41,542 bases of DNA from Prochlorococcus sp. AG-347-L17 (GCA_003278925.1 QCCN01000015.1:1-41542); one strand, 5' to 3'. Shown: positions 1 to 6,475, numbered from the stretch's first letter. Program-made: numbers and translations. Notes: generated by a model not told the origin, from the sequence alone.

Positions 1-44
1 TATTTTTGAGGTAACTATACACATCTAGTAATACGGATAACACA

Positions 45-83
45 TTTGAGGGAAATATTAGGGAACGCTTTTTTGAGGGAAAA
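45..83. repeat. Paired iterons at a cassette end (TTTGAGGGAAA)
   Basis: TTTGAGGGAAA occurs at 45-55 and 72-82, with a weaker AGGGAA in between and a TTTTGAGGT at 4-12. The pair sits about 50-70 bp left of the first tRNA-Pro fragment. It matches the position and style of the paired words at other cassette ends, so I read it as the right-end arm site of a cassette that begins outside the window. The left partner cannot be seen. Confidence 0.5.
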
Positions 84-117
84 TTATTATTCGCTTAGAC
101 TTACTGCTAAAACTGAA

Positions 118-163
118 TCGGGGCGAAAGGATTGGAACCTGCGGCCTAGAGCTCCCAAAGCAC
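118..163 (-). repeat. tRNA-Pro 3'-half fragment, copy 1 (most diverged)
   Basis: This 46-bp stretch matches the 3' half of the intact tRNA-Pro at 14590-14663, from the discriminator base to the anticodon stem-loop, with four mismatches. It lacks the clean terminator seen beside other copies. It is the farthest from the intact gene and the most diverged 3' copy, as expected if newer cassettes insert next to the intact tRNA and push older ones outward. Confidence 0.85.
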
Positions 164-508
164 AGGGCGTTATTTTTAAGAAAACCTTGAGACTTTAGTT
201 ATAGCCAAGACTAACTATAGATGGTGGAACGAGTTTGAGACATCTTATTTCTAAATCTTCGAAGATTATGCAATATGTTTATTGAACTTAGAGCCCCTTC
301 TAAAGCACCCATTATGGCCTGTACCTAATTTTGATAAATATAATTACAAATAATTTTAAAACGAGCCACAATTATTGAGATTTTACCCTTTTTGGATTGA
401 TGTTAGTGAGATGTATTGTCTTAATTTTTGCAATGCTAAGATTAGGAGAATTATCTAGAAAAATATATAATCCATAAAAGTAATAAATGCCATTATTCAT
501 AAAATAAA
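164..508. other. Non-coding left end of the first complete cassette
   Basis: I see no convincing gene here. The stretch contains CTTCGAAGAT at 257-266 and a TAGAGCCCCT-like doublet at about 289-310. Both recur at the other end of this cassette (1550-1583), so they are candidate arm sites. The promoter of the protease gene at 509 should also lie here, but I cannot place it with confidence. Confidence 0.5.
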
Positions 509-1543
509 ATGAATCTTAAGTTTGGTTTTGTTAGACCTCAGTTATTGCTGAGCAGTGTAGTTGCCTCTATTTTTTTAATGTTTGATTCATATCTATTTGC
601 AAATGCTAAGTTTAAAGTCCCTGTAGATCAGGTGGCAAAGCTAATTACAGTTAGAGTTGAGGGTGTCACCCAAGGATCAGGAGCTTTATTAAAAAAGGAG
701 GGTGACATTTATACGGTTTTGACCGCCTGGCATGTACTAAGTGGTCAAAGCCAAGGAGAAGAGTTGGATATATTTACACATGACGGGAAAAGTCATAAAG
801 GGATTGGTGCAAGCATCAAAAGAGTTGGTAATTCTGATACAGCATTTGTTTCCTTTCGATCTTCTCAGGATTACTTTCTCCCAGCTTTTGCTAATCGCCT
901 TGGTCAGGAAGCAGAGATTTATATTTCTGGTTTTCCCTTAAGTGTAAACTCGAAGTTTCCTAGATTAGTAAGAGCAAGGTTACTTGGCATTACGGATTGT
1001 GCTTCGCAAGTGTCTAAAGGAGGACTATTATATGAAATCCAGAAGTCTAATCAAAAATATAGTAAAAGTGACTGGTTTATTTCTAGGTTTGAAACTCCTC
1101 GTAAGTTTGTTAATCATCCTGATTCAGAGACAAAGATAGGCATGAGTGGAGGTCCGATTCTCTCGAAGAGTGGATCGATTATTGGTCATCATAATGGTGG
1201 TTTAGGTGGGGTTAGTGATTGGGGAGTTGCAATAAAGTTTGGGCTTAACAGAGGAACAATACTGCCTGTCGATACGCCTTCAGTGAACAGCTACATCTCG
1301 CGAAAGGCTGTCTGCGATGTTTTTAATGCTAATGAAAGTGCTCTTAAAGGGATCCATAAAGAAACGGCTAAGTATTCTTTGTCCGCATATAAGAAAGATA
1401 AGAAATCTTTACCATTCGTCTCATATCATTTAAATTTTTCTCTTTTCAAGTTGGGAAGGCTAGATTTGCTGTGTGAACTCCATTTAAAGGGGGCTCCCTT
1501 AAATAATGGAAGTCTTGATTATCTCTGCAAAAATAATCTCTAA
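509..1543 (+). CDS. Secreted trypsin-like serine protease
   Basis: The 344-residue protein starts with a basic stretch and a hydrophobic signal segment (about residues 8-32). A chymotrypsin-fold peptidase domain follows, with a recognisable triad: His75 in TAWHV, Asp110 in NSDTAF and Ser213 in GMSGGP. It has no PDZ domain, and the tail after about residue 265 matches nothing I recognise. Export to the periplasm or beyond is likely; the substrate is unknown. It is the only gene of its cassette. A relative with the same triad spacing and a TPR tail lies at 7241-8707 in another cassette. The first ATG fits the signal peptide well. Confidence 0.85.
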   Translation: MNLKFGFVRPQLLLSSVVASIFLMFDSYLFANAKFKVPVDQVAKLITVRVEGVTQGSGALLKKEGDIYTVLTAWHVLSGQSQGEELDIFTHDGKSHKGIGASIKRVGNSDTAFVSFRSSQDYFLPAFANRLGQEAEIYISGFPLSVNSKFPRLVRARLLGITDCASQVSKGGLLYEIQKSNQKYSKSDWFISRFETPRKFVNHPDSETKIGMSGGPILSKSGSIIGHHNGGLGGVSDWGVAIKFGLNRGTILPVDTPSVNSYISRKAVCDVFNANESALKGIHKETAKYSLSAYKKDKKSLPFVSYHLNFSLFKLGRLDLLCELHLKGAPLNNGSLDYLCKNNL

Positions 1544-1549
1544 AGGCAT

Positions 1550-1583
1550 CTTCGAAGATACTAGAGCCTCCCCTAGAGCCCCT
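1550..1583. repeat. Cassette right-end iterons (CTTCGAAGAT, TAGAGCC x2)
   Basis: CTTCGAAGAT at 1550-1559 repeats the word at 257-266. TAGAGCC occurs at 1562 and 1574, a 12-bp spacing, echoing the TAGAGCCCC pair near 289. The matching ends frame the protease gene and support reading 164-1653 as one integrated unit. Confidence 0.6.
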
Positions 1584-1614
1584 TTCTCATGTGAGAATGT
1601 AAACAATAAAAAAG

Positions 1615-1699
1615 AGAGTTTGAGAAACTCTAGTATGACTTGGTTTTTAAGAGTCGGGGCGACAGGATTCGAACCTGCGACTTAGTGCTCCCAAAGCAC
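1615..1699 (-). repeat. tRNA-Pro 3' fragment copy 2 with terminator
   Basis: Bases 1654-1699 match the tRNA-Pro 3' half with one mismatch. A hairpin at 1615-1631 (AGAGTTT, loop GAG, AAACTCT), preceded on the plus strand by an A-run, is a variant of the tRNA-Pro terminator in the minus direction. The conserved spacer between hairpin and tRNA end is also present, so the duplicated unit is the tRNA 3' half plus its downstream terminator. Confidence 0.9.
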
Positions 1700-1828
1700 C
1701 CAGGATGCAATTTGCTACAGATCCCACAAGAAGCAAGTGAGGCTATAGCTTATGAGTTGGTACTACCAGGATTTAGTTGATTCTCTATATCACTCTAATC
1801 TGAAGTAATTCAAAGCATAGATTTGCAA

Positions 1829-1851
1829 ATAATCGCTAAATTATCACTAAG
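1829..1851. repeat. Cassette left-end iterons (AATCGCTAA class)
   Basis: AATAATCGCTAAATTATCAC holds one good and one degenerate copy of the word found as a clean pair at 10390-10412. The upstream bases 1734-1762 also resemble 10295-10323 (shared GGCTATAGCTT). The left end of this segment thus belongs to the same class as the pstS/arsenate cassette, whereas its right end (5577-5601) does not. Confidence 0.6.
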
Positions 1852-1904
1852 CTGCAACCTAGTGATCCGTAGGCACTAGGTCTAATCAATTTATAGTGTT
1901 TCTA

Positions 1905-1948
1905 ATTGACAGTCGATCTAAAATAAGGGGCAATTAGCTCCTTTTTTA
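1905..1948 (+). terminator. Shared leader module ending in a hairpin terminator (copy a)
   Basis: The module is ATTGACAGTCGATCTAAA followed by a 6-bp hairpin (AGGGGC, loop AATTA, GCTCCT; 1926-1942) and six T. It is a textbook intrinsic terminator whose T-run ends directly before the ATG at 1949. Related copies lie at 3076, 3454, 6309 (inverted) and 10450. It may end an upstream transcript or attenuate the following gene. Confidence 0.65.
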
Positions 1949-2332
1949 ATGTCAAGTACTCAAGCCATAGAAAATTTAATTAATGGTTACGCAATTAGTG
2001 AAGATTCTTCTTTTCTAGTACCAAATGCAACTGAAGATTTTTTGGCTGTAAGGCCAAGTGGAAATCCAATCTCTGCTCAGGGATTAGTGGGAATGTTTGA
2101 TAGTAAAGACTTAGTTGCAGAATCCTCAGAACTAATCAAAACCCATAAAATTGAAATTTACGGTGAATTGGCATATGCGGTTTTCACTTTGAACGAAATC
2201 TTCAGTTATAAAGGAAATCAAAATAAAGATCTTTCAACTTACACTTGCATTTTTAAAAATGAAAAAGGTACATGGAAATATGCCTGGATGCAAAGATCAC
2301 AAGGAACTACTGATATGAAAACTTGGGAATAA
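1949..2332 (+). CDS. Small NTF2/SnoaL-like protein
   Basis: The 127-residue soluble protein has a pattern suggesting the NTF2-like fold: an N-terminal helix (AIENLINGYA), a mid-region ending in a strand-rich half (IEIYGELAYAVFTLNE), and a C-terminal YTCIFKNEKGTWKYAWMQRS that resembles the last strands of SnoaL-type proteins. I assign the fold from this pattern only; no catalytic residues can be named. It has no signal peptide. The start follows directly after the terminator T-run at 1942-1947, which is odd for a gene with its own promoter. Cyanobacterial members of such families are mostly of unknown function. Confidence 0.6.
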   Translation: MSSTQAIENLINGYAISEDSSFLVPNATEDFLAVRPSGNPISAQGLVGMFDSKDLVAESSELIKTHKIEIYGELAYAVFTLNEIFSYKGNQNKDLSTYTCIFKNEKGTWKYAWMQRSQGTTDMKTWE

Positions 2333-2415
2333 ATGAAACGCTTACTACTTGCGCCGCATGTAAATTAAGACTTGGTTATCCTGAATCAATGACTCCTGAA
2401 GAAATACCTTTTTAA
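2332..2415 (+). pseudogene. Possible remnant of a CxxC-containing peptide
   Basis: In the frame shifted by two from the upstream gene, this stretch reads TTCAACKLRLGYPESM then TPEEIPF and a stop, a protein-like string with a CxxC pair. It has no ATG start and overlaps the end of the gene at 1949. It may be the C-terminal piece of a lost gene or a tiny gene with a non-standard start. Confidence is low. Confidence 0.25.
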
Positions 2416-2418
2416 TTA

Positions 2419-2736
2419 ATGTTGCGACTTCTTCCGTTACCGATTTTTATTTGCATTTATCTATTCTCTTGGTGGAGATGTAAAAAAAATATTATCGCTA
2501 GTGATAAGCAACTAAAACCTTGCATTGATTGGGCGTATATAAAAAATTTACCTCTCCCGCCAAAACCTTCATTTGTCGAGTTTTATATTGTTTATGTCTC
2601 TTCTTTTTTTAAATTTCCCCTTGGGATAATTATTCAACAACTACCTTTTGCAAAGAAAGTAAGATACTACGAAAGAGAAATGAAATTAATATTTGATAAA
2701 TGGAATCTAGAAAAAATTAAAAAAATAATTAACTAA
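2419..2736 (+). CDS. Small membrane-associated protein of unknown function
   Basis: The 105-residue protein opens with a hydrophobic helix (residues 2-19, LRLLPLPIFICIYLFSWW), followed by a basic CKK stretch. A second, weaker hydrophobic section spans about residues 54-76 (FYIVYVSSFFKFPLGIIIQ). The C-terminus is highly charged and lysine-rich. I do not recognise the family. It follows the small gene at 1949 on the same strand, possibly as one transcript. Two tiny genes run towards it from the right. Confidence 0.5.
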   Translation: MLRLLPLPIFICIYLFSWWRCKKNIIASDKQLKPCIDWAYIKNLPLPPKPSFVEFYIVYVSSFFKFPLGIIIQQLPFAKKVRYYEREMKLIFDKWNLEKIKKIIN

Positions 2737-2737
2737 T

Positions 2738-2851
2738 TTATTGATATGTCTGGAGTAAAGATATATAAATTCCTAATAATACAAGTATTGCTACACCTAT
2801 TCCCATAACTGTAGTGGGTTGATTATTCCAAAAATTAGTACAAAATTCCAT
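2738..2851 (-). CDS. 37-residue single-helix membrane peptide
   Basis: Translation of the minus strand gives MEFCTNFWNNQPTTVMGIGV, then AILVLLGIYISLLQTYQ and a stop. Residues 15-33 form one clear transmembrane helix after a polar N-terminus. Size and layout resemble the many small thylakoid or membrane peptides of picocyanobacteria, but it matches no photosystem subunit I know. It starts 12 bp after the stop of the gene at 2864-2989, so the two look like one operon. There is no obvious Shine-Dalgarno sequence. Confidence 0.5.
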   Translation of the reverse strand: MEFCTNFWNNQPTTVMGIGVAILVLLGIYISLLQTYQ

Positions 2852-2863
2852 TAATTGGGAAGT

Positions 2864-2989
2864 TTAAATTTTTTTAGCTCTATTAGCTCTATTCATTACT
2901 GTTCTCAAAATATTATTTTTAATTGATAAATCAGAAATACAATAAAGAGTTAAAAACAATACTACTTTTGCAAAAAATGAGATTTGCAT
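2864..2989 (-). CDS. 41-residue hydrophobic peptide
   Basis: The minus strand encodes MQISFFAKVVLFLTLYCISD followed by a basic tail rich in Asn and Arg (MNRANRAKK). One hydrophobic helix spans residues 3-19. It lies directly upstream of the 37-residue peptide gene. No family is recognised. The pair is supported by matching strand, close spacing and a similar membrane-peptide character; either alone would be weak. Confidence 0.4.
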   Translation of the reverse strand: MQISFFAKVVLFLTLYCISDLSIKNNILRTVMNRANRAKKI

Positions 2990-3075
2990 AACAAAAATAA
3001 CTCTAAACTCATAAAAGCAAATTTCATTAAAACTGCCAATTTTTTAGAAAACCTTAGTAGGAGGTATTTTAAATA

Positions 3076-3110
3076 ATTGACGTTCGATCTAAAATAAGGC
3101 GCAATTAACA
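3076..3110 (+). repeat. Shared leader module, copy b (hairpin lost)
   Basis: ATTGACGTTCGATCTAAAAT at 3076-3095 matches the module at 1905 closely. The following bases (AAGGCGCAATTAAC) have lost the pairing arm, so no terminator remains here. Further on, TTTGCTAGTAAT at about 3136 recalls TTATGCTAGTAAT after the 10450 copy, showing that the similarity extends past the hairpin. Confidence 0.6.
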
Positions 3111-3175
3111 ATATTTATTTTCAGGAATTATTTTTTTTGCTAGTAATAGAAAGCCAATAAAAATTTTAAAAAAAT

Positions 3176-3448
3176 ATGCTTTACGTTCAGCATTGGTCAT
3201 TTAAGGCCGGATATCATCAAAAAGGTGCAGAAAAATTTCTTGGTGGAGGTGGAGATTATCCTGGAGTTGAGATGATTGGAAGATATCACGCGCCCGGATC
3301 TTTAGAGGGTTGGATAGTTTTAAAGACTGATGATCCAAAAGCAATATATCGACATGCCGCTGAATGGGGTGAATTTCTAAATTGGGAAACCACACCCGTA
3401 TTTACTGATGAAGAAGCTGGTCCAATAGTTGCCAAAGTCTACTCATAG
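3176..3448 (+). CDS. DUF3303-like protein
   Basis: This 90-residue protein (MLYVQHWSFKAGYHQKGAEK..., GRYHAPGSLEGWIVLKTDDP) resembles the small DUF3303 family, which is common in picocyanobacteria and their phages; this is by recognition. It looks like a compact alpha-beta fold of ferredoxin-like type and has no signal peptide. The length fits the whole family domain. Function is unknown. It is preceded by a degraded leader module (3076) and followed 5 bp after its stop by an intact one (3454), as though each small gene here arrived with its own terminator module. Confidence 0.7.
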   Translation: MLYVQHWSFKAGYHQKGAEKFLGGGGDYPGVEMIGRYHAPGSLEGWIVLKTDDPKAIYRHAAEWGEFLNWETTPVFTDEEAGPIVAKVYS

Positions 3449-3453
3449 ATAGC

Positions 3454-3498
3454 GATTAACAGTAGATCTAAAATAAGGGGCAATTAGCTCCTTTTTTT
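3454..3498 (+). terminator. Shared leader module with terminator (copy c)
   Basis: It reads GATTAACAGTAGATCTAAAA, then hairpin AGGGGC/AATTA/GCTCCT (3476-3492) and seven T, nearly identical to copy a. It ends the DUF3303-like gene transcript and again abuts the ATG of the next gene (3500). Confidence 0.7.
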
Positions 3499-3499
3499 A

Positions 3500-3763
3500 A
3501 TGAACACTCTTATCATCTCAACTTTTAGCTGTACATTTGAGGAATTTAAAAATGATGTAACTACATTATTTCTTGAAGAAATGTGCAAGGAGTTTGTAAC
3601 TGATTATGAGTTTGTAAAAGTGAATGCACACAAATCTCATTTATTAATGAACTGTATCGACTTAGAAAAACTGGGTGCAGAAATGGAATCTCCTTTCGCA
3701 AAGGAATGGGATAAAAAAAATAATTGTAAGGATGCCGTATATTCGATCAAACTTGTTGCGTAA
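3500..3763 (+). CDS. Small protein, paralog of the 16680 gene
   Basis: The 87-residue protein reads MNTLIISTFSCTFEEFKNDV..., with YEFVKVNAHKSHLL and a C-terminal AKEWDKKNNCKDAVYSIKLV. The gene at 16680-16943 in another cassette shares its frame throughout (DYELVKINDNKSH; AREWDKANNCKDIVYKLELV). The size and the start MxTLIISTF recall DUF3764-type picocyanobacterial proteins, but I give that only as a possibility. It is soluble with no signal. Function is unknown. Confidence 0.6.
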   Translation: MNTLIISTFSCTFEEFKNDVTTLFLEEMCKEFVTDYEFVKVNAHKSHLLMNCIDLEKLGAEMESPFAKEWDKKNNCKDAVYSIKLVA

Positions 3764-3775
3764 ATAAAAAGCTTG

Positions 3776-4000
3776 CTAATTTTTTATAACACCCGCTAGT
3801 TTTCGTTCCGCTAGTCGTTTTTTTAGAATTGAATAATTTTGTGAAGCCCATTTTCGAGAAATATCAAATTCAGCATCTAATTTCTCTCTGAGTAATTTGC
3901 CAATTTTAAATACTTCTACGAAGCCTAGATAAATTATTACCATTAACTTGGTTATGTTTACTGCAACAGCTGCTATCTTTTCGATTTTTTGATCTTGCAT
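3776..4000 (-). CDS. Small single-helix membrane protein
   Basis: The 74-residue protein has a hydrophobic helix at about residues 10-32 (AAVAVNITKLMVIIYLGFVE), then a charged region rich in Lys, Arg and Glu (KLLREKLDAEFDISRKWASQ). The layout is a membrane anchor with a cytoplasmic basic tail. No family is recognised. It is convergent with the gene at 3500, with 12 bp between the stops. Confidence 0.5.
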   Translation of the reverse strand: MQDQKIEKIAAVAVNITKLMVIIYLGFVEVFKIGKLLREKLDAEFDISRKWASQNYSILKKRLAERKLAGVIKN

Positions 4001-4074
4001 TTGAATTTATTAAAGCCCACTAAAATTACCAGTTGTAAGTAATTATGCAAATTAATTAGAGAAAAATCTTATGG

Positions 4075-4230
4075 ATGTTATTCTCATTGGTCATTGGCTA
4101 TGAAATATTGAAGGAATTTTTAAAGGAGCTTTGGCAGAATCATCACGACCCATACCATGCAATTTATGGAATAGTTGGGGTAATAGTATTGTTGGTAATT
4201 TATAACCGATTACTAAAAAAATATCAGTAA
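4075..4230 (+). CDS. 51-residue membrane peptide
   Basis: The ATG at 4075 opens MLFSLVIGYEILKEFLKELW, then a polar QNHHDPYHAI, a transmembrane helix (YGIVGVIVLLVIYN) and a basic end. The same frame stays open after the TAA at 4228-4230 to 4318 (QETLPEIPTTERVIKSTRNY...), so the gene may have been longer and cut by a nonsense change. A weak hairpin with arms AACCCTT and AAGGGTT lies at about 4236-4270. Function is unknown. Confidence 0.4.
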   Translation: MLFSLVIGYEILKEFLKELWQNHHDPYHAIYGIVGVIVLLVIYNRLLKKYQ

Positions 4231-4384
4231 CAAGAAACCCTTCCAGAAATTCCAACTACTGAAAGGGTTATTAAATCGACTCGCAACTATATAGAATCAA
4301 TTTATGTCTTGCAGCAAACGTAGAGTGTGCTGATGAGGTTTGGCCTCAATAAATTTATAGCAAAAGAAAATCAAATAAACTTAT

Positions 4385-4570
4385 TTAAACTTCCCAATCT
4401 ATGTCATAGTTGTCATCAATATCTTTTTCATAAACCCTCGCAAGTTCTCTAAGTAAAGTTTTTACTTCCATATCTGTAGCTCCAGATTCGTTTTGAAACT
4501 TGGTGCAAATTGCCTTTAGTTCTTCATAAGCTTGTTCTAGCAATATTGTTTTTTGATCTGGATTCGCCAT
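4385..4570 (-). CDS. Small acidic helical protein
   Basis: The 61-residue protein (MANPDQKTILLEQAYEELKA...) is predicted to be mostly helical and acidic, ending DIDDNYDIDWEV. It has no membrane segment. Its ATG directly follows the stop of the gene at 4571-4720, so the two are surely co-transcribed and probably translationally coupled. No family is recognised. Confidence 0.55.
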   Translation of the reverse strand: MANPDQKTILLEQAYEELKAICTKFQNESGATDMEVKTLLRELARVYEKDIDDNYDIDWEV

Positions 4571-4720
4571 TTAATTTTTGTCAACTACTTCTCCTCCATA
4601 CTCTCTTGCTATTACATCTAAACACCTAAGAATATCCTTGTTTTTTAATAGATCTGTTTGCTCTAAATAATTCAGAAGAGTTCTTATTTGTTCGATAGTA
4701 TTTTCCTCTAATTCTTTCAT
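4571..4720 (-). CDS. 49-residue helical protein
   Basis: The minus strand encodes MKELEENTIEQIRTLLNYLE then QTDLLKNKDILRCLDVIARE and YGGEVVDKN. It is helical and charged, without a membrane segment. Its ATG overlaps the stop of an upstream glyoxalase-family remnant (ATGA overlap at 4717-4720), and its stop abuts the ATG of the 4385-4570 gene. It therefore sits in the middle of a tightly packed three-member set. Its layout resembles the downstream neighbour in size and charge. Confidence 0.5.
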   Translation of the reverse strand: MKELEENTIEQIRTLLNYLEQTDLLKNKDILRCLDVIAREYGGEVVDKN

Positions 4721-4863
4721 AAGTTTCTTTTTATCAACTCTATCTTATATCCAACAGGATCTTTTACTAACGCTAAGACTGTTGATCTTGTCGCATTTGT
4801 TTTTTCTTCATTCTTTTGTATTATTAAAACCTTTTCTTTATATTGGTTAGATAGTTCATTAAA
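4717..4863 (-). pseudogene. C-terminal remnant of a glyoxalase/VOC-family gene
   Basis: An open minus-strand frame reads NELSNQYKEKVLIIQKNEEK, then TNATRSTVLALVKDPVGYKI and ELIKRNL with a stop. The LALVKDPVGYKIELI part matches the last strands of glyoxalase I-type VOC proteins, including the Glu that binds metal in GloA. There is no start codon, and the frame is closed by TAA just upstream, where the gene at 4867 begins on the other strand. I infer that about two thirds of a gloA-like gene were lost by recombination. Confidence 0.6.
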
Positions 4864-4866
4864 TTA

Positions 4867-5508
4867 ATGATAAAAAAAATCCTTAAACCTCTTGAGATAT
4901 ATATCCTCACAATAGCTTTCTTCTTTTCAGTCTCTTTTGACAGAAATCTAAATCTTGAAGATGTTGAAGAATCTCCAGTTAAAAAACTGTTGGAAAATAT
5001 TCACCTAATTTTGGATTCCTTTACTAATTATGAACATCCTTTAGGCGCTATATTTTTAATTTTTATTATTGGGTTAATAATTTGGGGTCTTTTGGGTAAG
5101 GAATCAAGACTAGCAAGTGATACTTATGGAATTATCTTGAGTTTTGCATGGTTTTTGGAACTTGTATCGATGAATTTGCTTTTAGTTTCTCCGCTTAAAG
5201 ATCCAGTTTTGCTTTTAGTAGAGTTAGTTTTATTCGTACCAATAGTATTAATTGGATTTTCATGGTGGTATTGGAGATTAAATCATTTATCAAGAATAGG
5301 TAAAGGTAAAGAGGCAATTACTTTTGACAAAAAGCCAACCCCATTTAGTTATTTTGCAAAAACAGCATCTGTTGTTGTAAGTGATACAACGGAACATGGT
5401 GTTTGCGAAACAGATGTTGCAAGAGCTATACGTATTCTCAATGGCTTTGTTGTTTTGGATATCTTTGGGTTAACTCTATCTAGGGCAGTTGGACTTGTGA
5501 TTACATAA
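4867..5508 (+). CDS. Multi-pass membrane protein of unknown function
   Basis: The 213-residue protein has hydrophobic segments at about residues 9-24, 60-77, 86-106 and 112-136 (VLLLVELVLFVPIVLIGFSW), and a final one at about 190-212. A soluble loop between the last two includes HGVCETDVARAIRILNG. I do not recognise the family; the pattern could suit a small channel or transporter, but nothing identifies one. Its start lies at the truncation point of the glyoxalase remnant, consistent with arrival by recombination. No Shine-Dalgarno sequence stands out. Confidence 0.55.
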   Translation: MIKKILKPLEIYILTIAFFFSVSFDRNLNLEDVEESPVKKLLENIHLILDSFTNYEHPLGAIFLIFIIGLIIWGLLGKESRLASDTYGIILSFAWFLELVSMNLLLVSPLKDPVLLLVELVLFVPIVLIGFSWWYWRLNHLSRIGKGKEAITFDKKPTPFSYFAKTASVVVSDTTEHGVCETDVARAIRILNGFVVLDIFGLTLSRAVGLVIT

Positions 5509-5576
5509 AAACTTATTTTTTTAAGATAGTTTTTACCTTTAAAGTGGGCACTAAATACATCAAAGTACATCCCACG

Positions 5577-5601
5577 AGCTACCCTTACGCAATATGAGAC
5601 A
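5577..5601. repeat. Cassette right-end word (AGCTACCC, GCAATATGAGACA)
   Basis: AGCTACCC at 5577-5584 and GCAATATGAGACA at 5589-5601 recur with almost the same spacing at 10156-10180, the right end of another cassette. This end class differs from the left end of the same segment (1829-1851), so 1700-5657 looks like a fusion of two elements. Confidence 0.6.
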
Positions 5602-5615
5602 AAATCCAATAAAAA

Positions 5616-5703
5616 AGCGAGTTGGGAGACTCGCTAGTATAACTTGGTTTTTAAGAGTCGGGGCGACAGGATTCGAACCTGCGACCTAGTGCTCCCAAAG
5701 CAC
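5616..5703 (-). repeat. tRNA-Pro 3' fragment copy 3 with terminator
   Basis: Bases 5658-5703 are identical to the tRNA-Pro 3' half. The minus-strand terminator (GCGAGT, 6-base loop, ACTCGC; 5617-5634, with A-run 5611-5616) is identical to that of the intact gene. The unit still carries a working-looking terminator against transcription from the right. Confidence 0.95.
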
Positions 5704-5793
5704 TTCCCACCCCATTGCAAGCACTAGGTTTTCAGACTATACTTATTTTTTTGCTTAGTTCTGCGTAGTTTGTCCTGAGAATTTAAGCAACAT

Positions 5794-5815
5794 TTGTCCA
5801 CTATTTGTCCACTTT
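5794..5815. repeat. Cassette left-end iterons (TTTGTCCAC x2)
   Basis: TTGTCCACTATTTGTCCACT holds two copies of TGTCCAC spaced 11 bp, about 90-110 bp inside the tRNA core at 5690-5703. The same doublet occurs at the other end of this cassette (6979-7012). This matches the expected form of integrase arm-type sites. Confidence 0.7.
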
Positions 5816-5933
5816 TCAAAATCATTTGCAGTCCTAGCTCTTTTTATGCAAGTAGTAAGCGTTTCACAAAAAAAACAGCTAATGATAATAGATTTTATTT
5901 AATATATAAAAACAAAAATTTAGGGAGTATTAA

Positions 5934-6311
5934 ATGTCTATCATTACCGACAATACAGTGTTAGTTCATATTTACAGCGGTTTAGAATCCAAAAATAAAG
6001 TAACTTTAGGTTTATTGGTTGCCCTTACTGCAGAAAAAAATGATCATAAAGTAACTCTTTTTCTAGCAGGAGACGGAGTACAAATATTAGATTGCAAAAA
6101 AGCTGGTGAAATAGTTGGTCAAGGTACTGGAGATTTATACGAACATCTTCAAAATTTGAAGAAATCAAAAGTTACCATATATGTTTCAGGTATGTCTGCT
6201 AAATCTAGGGGTTACAATGAGAAGCTGCTAGATGGATATTCAGCAGAGTTTGTGATGCCGGATGTTCTAGTTGAAGAATCAATTAAAGCGGATAGCGTAC
6301 TTTGCTATTAA
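5934..6311 (+). CDS. DsrE-family-like protein
   Basis: The 125-residue protein has the DsrE/DsrF layout: an N-terminal strand and loop (VLVHIYSGLESKNKVTLGLL), then VALTAEKNDHKVTLFLAGDGVQILD, where the family has its conserved strand and glycine turn, and a C-terminal VTIYVSGMSAKSRGY. DsrE proteins handle sulfur or small thiol cargo; some have a conserved cysteine. Here the Cys in ILDCKKAG and the Cys near the C-terminus (SVLCY) are candidates, but catalysis cannot be claimed. Weak purines (GGGAG at about 5922) precede the start. It is the main gene of its cassette. Confidence 0.75.
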   Translation: MSIITDNTVLVHIYSGLESKNKVTLGLLVALTAEKNDHKVTLFLAGDGVQILDCKKAGEIVGQGTGDLYEHLQNLKKSKVTIYVSGMSAKSRGYNEKLLDGYSAEFVMPDVLVEESIKADSVLCY

Positions 6312-6353
6312 AAAAGGAGCTAACTGCTCCCTAATTTAGATCGACCTTCAATC
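6309..6353 (-). terminator. Shared leader/terminator module, inverted (copy d)
   Basis: On the minus strand this reads GATTGAAGGTCGATCTAAAT, a hairpin (GGAGC, TTAACT-like loop, GCTCC; about 6316-6331) and a T-run. It lies directly after the stop of the small minus-strand gene at 6356-6475 and would terminate it. Here the module clearly behaves as a 3' terminator, which helps interpret the copies that precede ATGs. Confidence 0.65.
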
Positions 6354-6355
6354 AA

Positions 6356-6475
6356 TTAGTAATTAATTAATTTTCTTTTTCCATCTCTAATTTCTACTTT
6401 ATTTATTCTTAACCCAACAAAAGCAGCCCAAATAACTGCGAAGAGAACTGGTAAGAAAATGATCGCAAGTTTCAT
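6356..6475 (-). CDS. 39-residue PsbY-like single-helix peptide
   Basis: The minus strand encodes MKLAIIFLPVLFAVIWAAFV then GLRINKVEIRDGKRKLINY. The helix pattern (IIFLPVLFAVIWAAF) resembles the PsbY encoded at 29564 ([16 protein letters not shown]), with Pro, Ala, Trp and Phe in the same places. The tail is basic, unlike PsbY's [11 protein letters not shown] second in-frame ATG lies one codon upstream at 6478. I cannot say whether it binds photosystem II; similarity in such short hydrophobic peptides can be chance. Confidence 0.5.
   Translation of the reverse strand: MKLAIIFLPVLFAVIWAAFVGLRINKVEIRDGKRKLINY

Noticed and set aside
1905..1926. Sigma-70 promoter (TTGACA with TAAAAT) in the leader module
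   Set aside because: The two boxes are only about 7 bp apart, far from the 16-18 bp needed. A -10-only promoter cannot be excluded but the hairpin and T-run directly after speak for a terminator.
5349..5609. 86-codon minus-strand frame
   Set aside because: It is the antisense of the membrane protein at 4867 and reaches into the cassette end.
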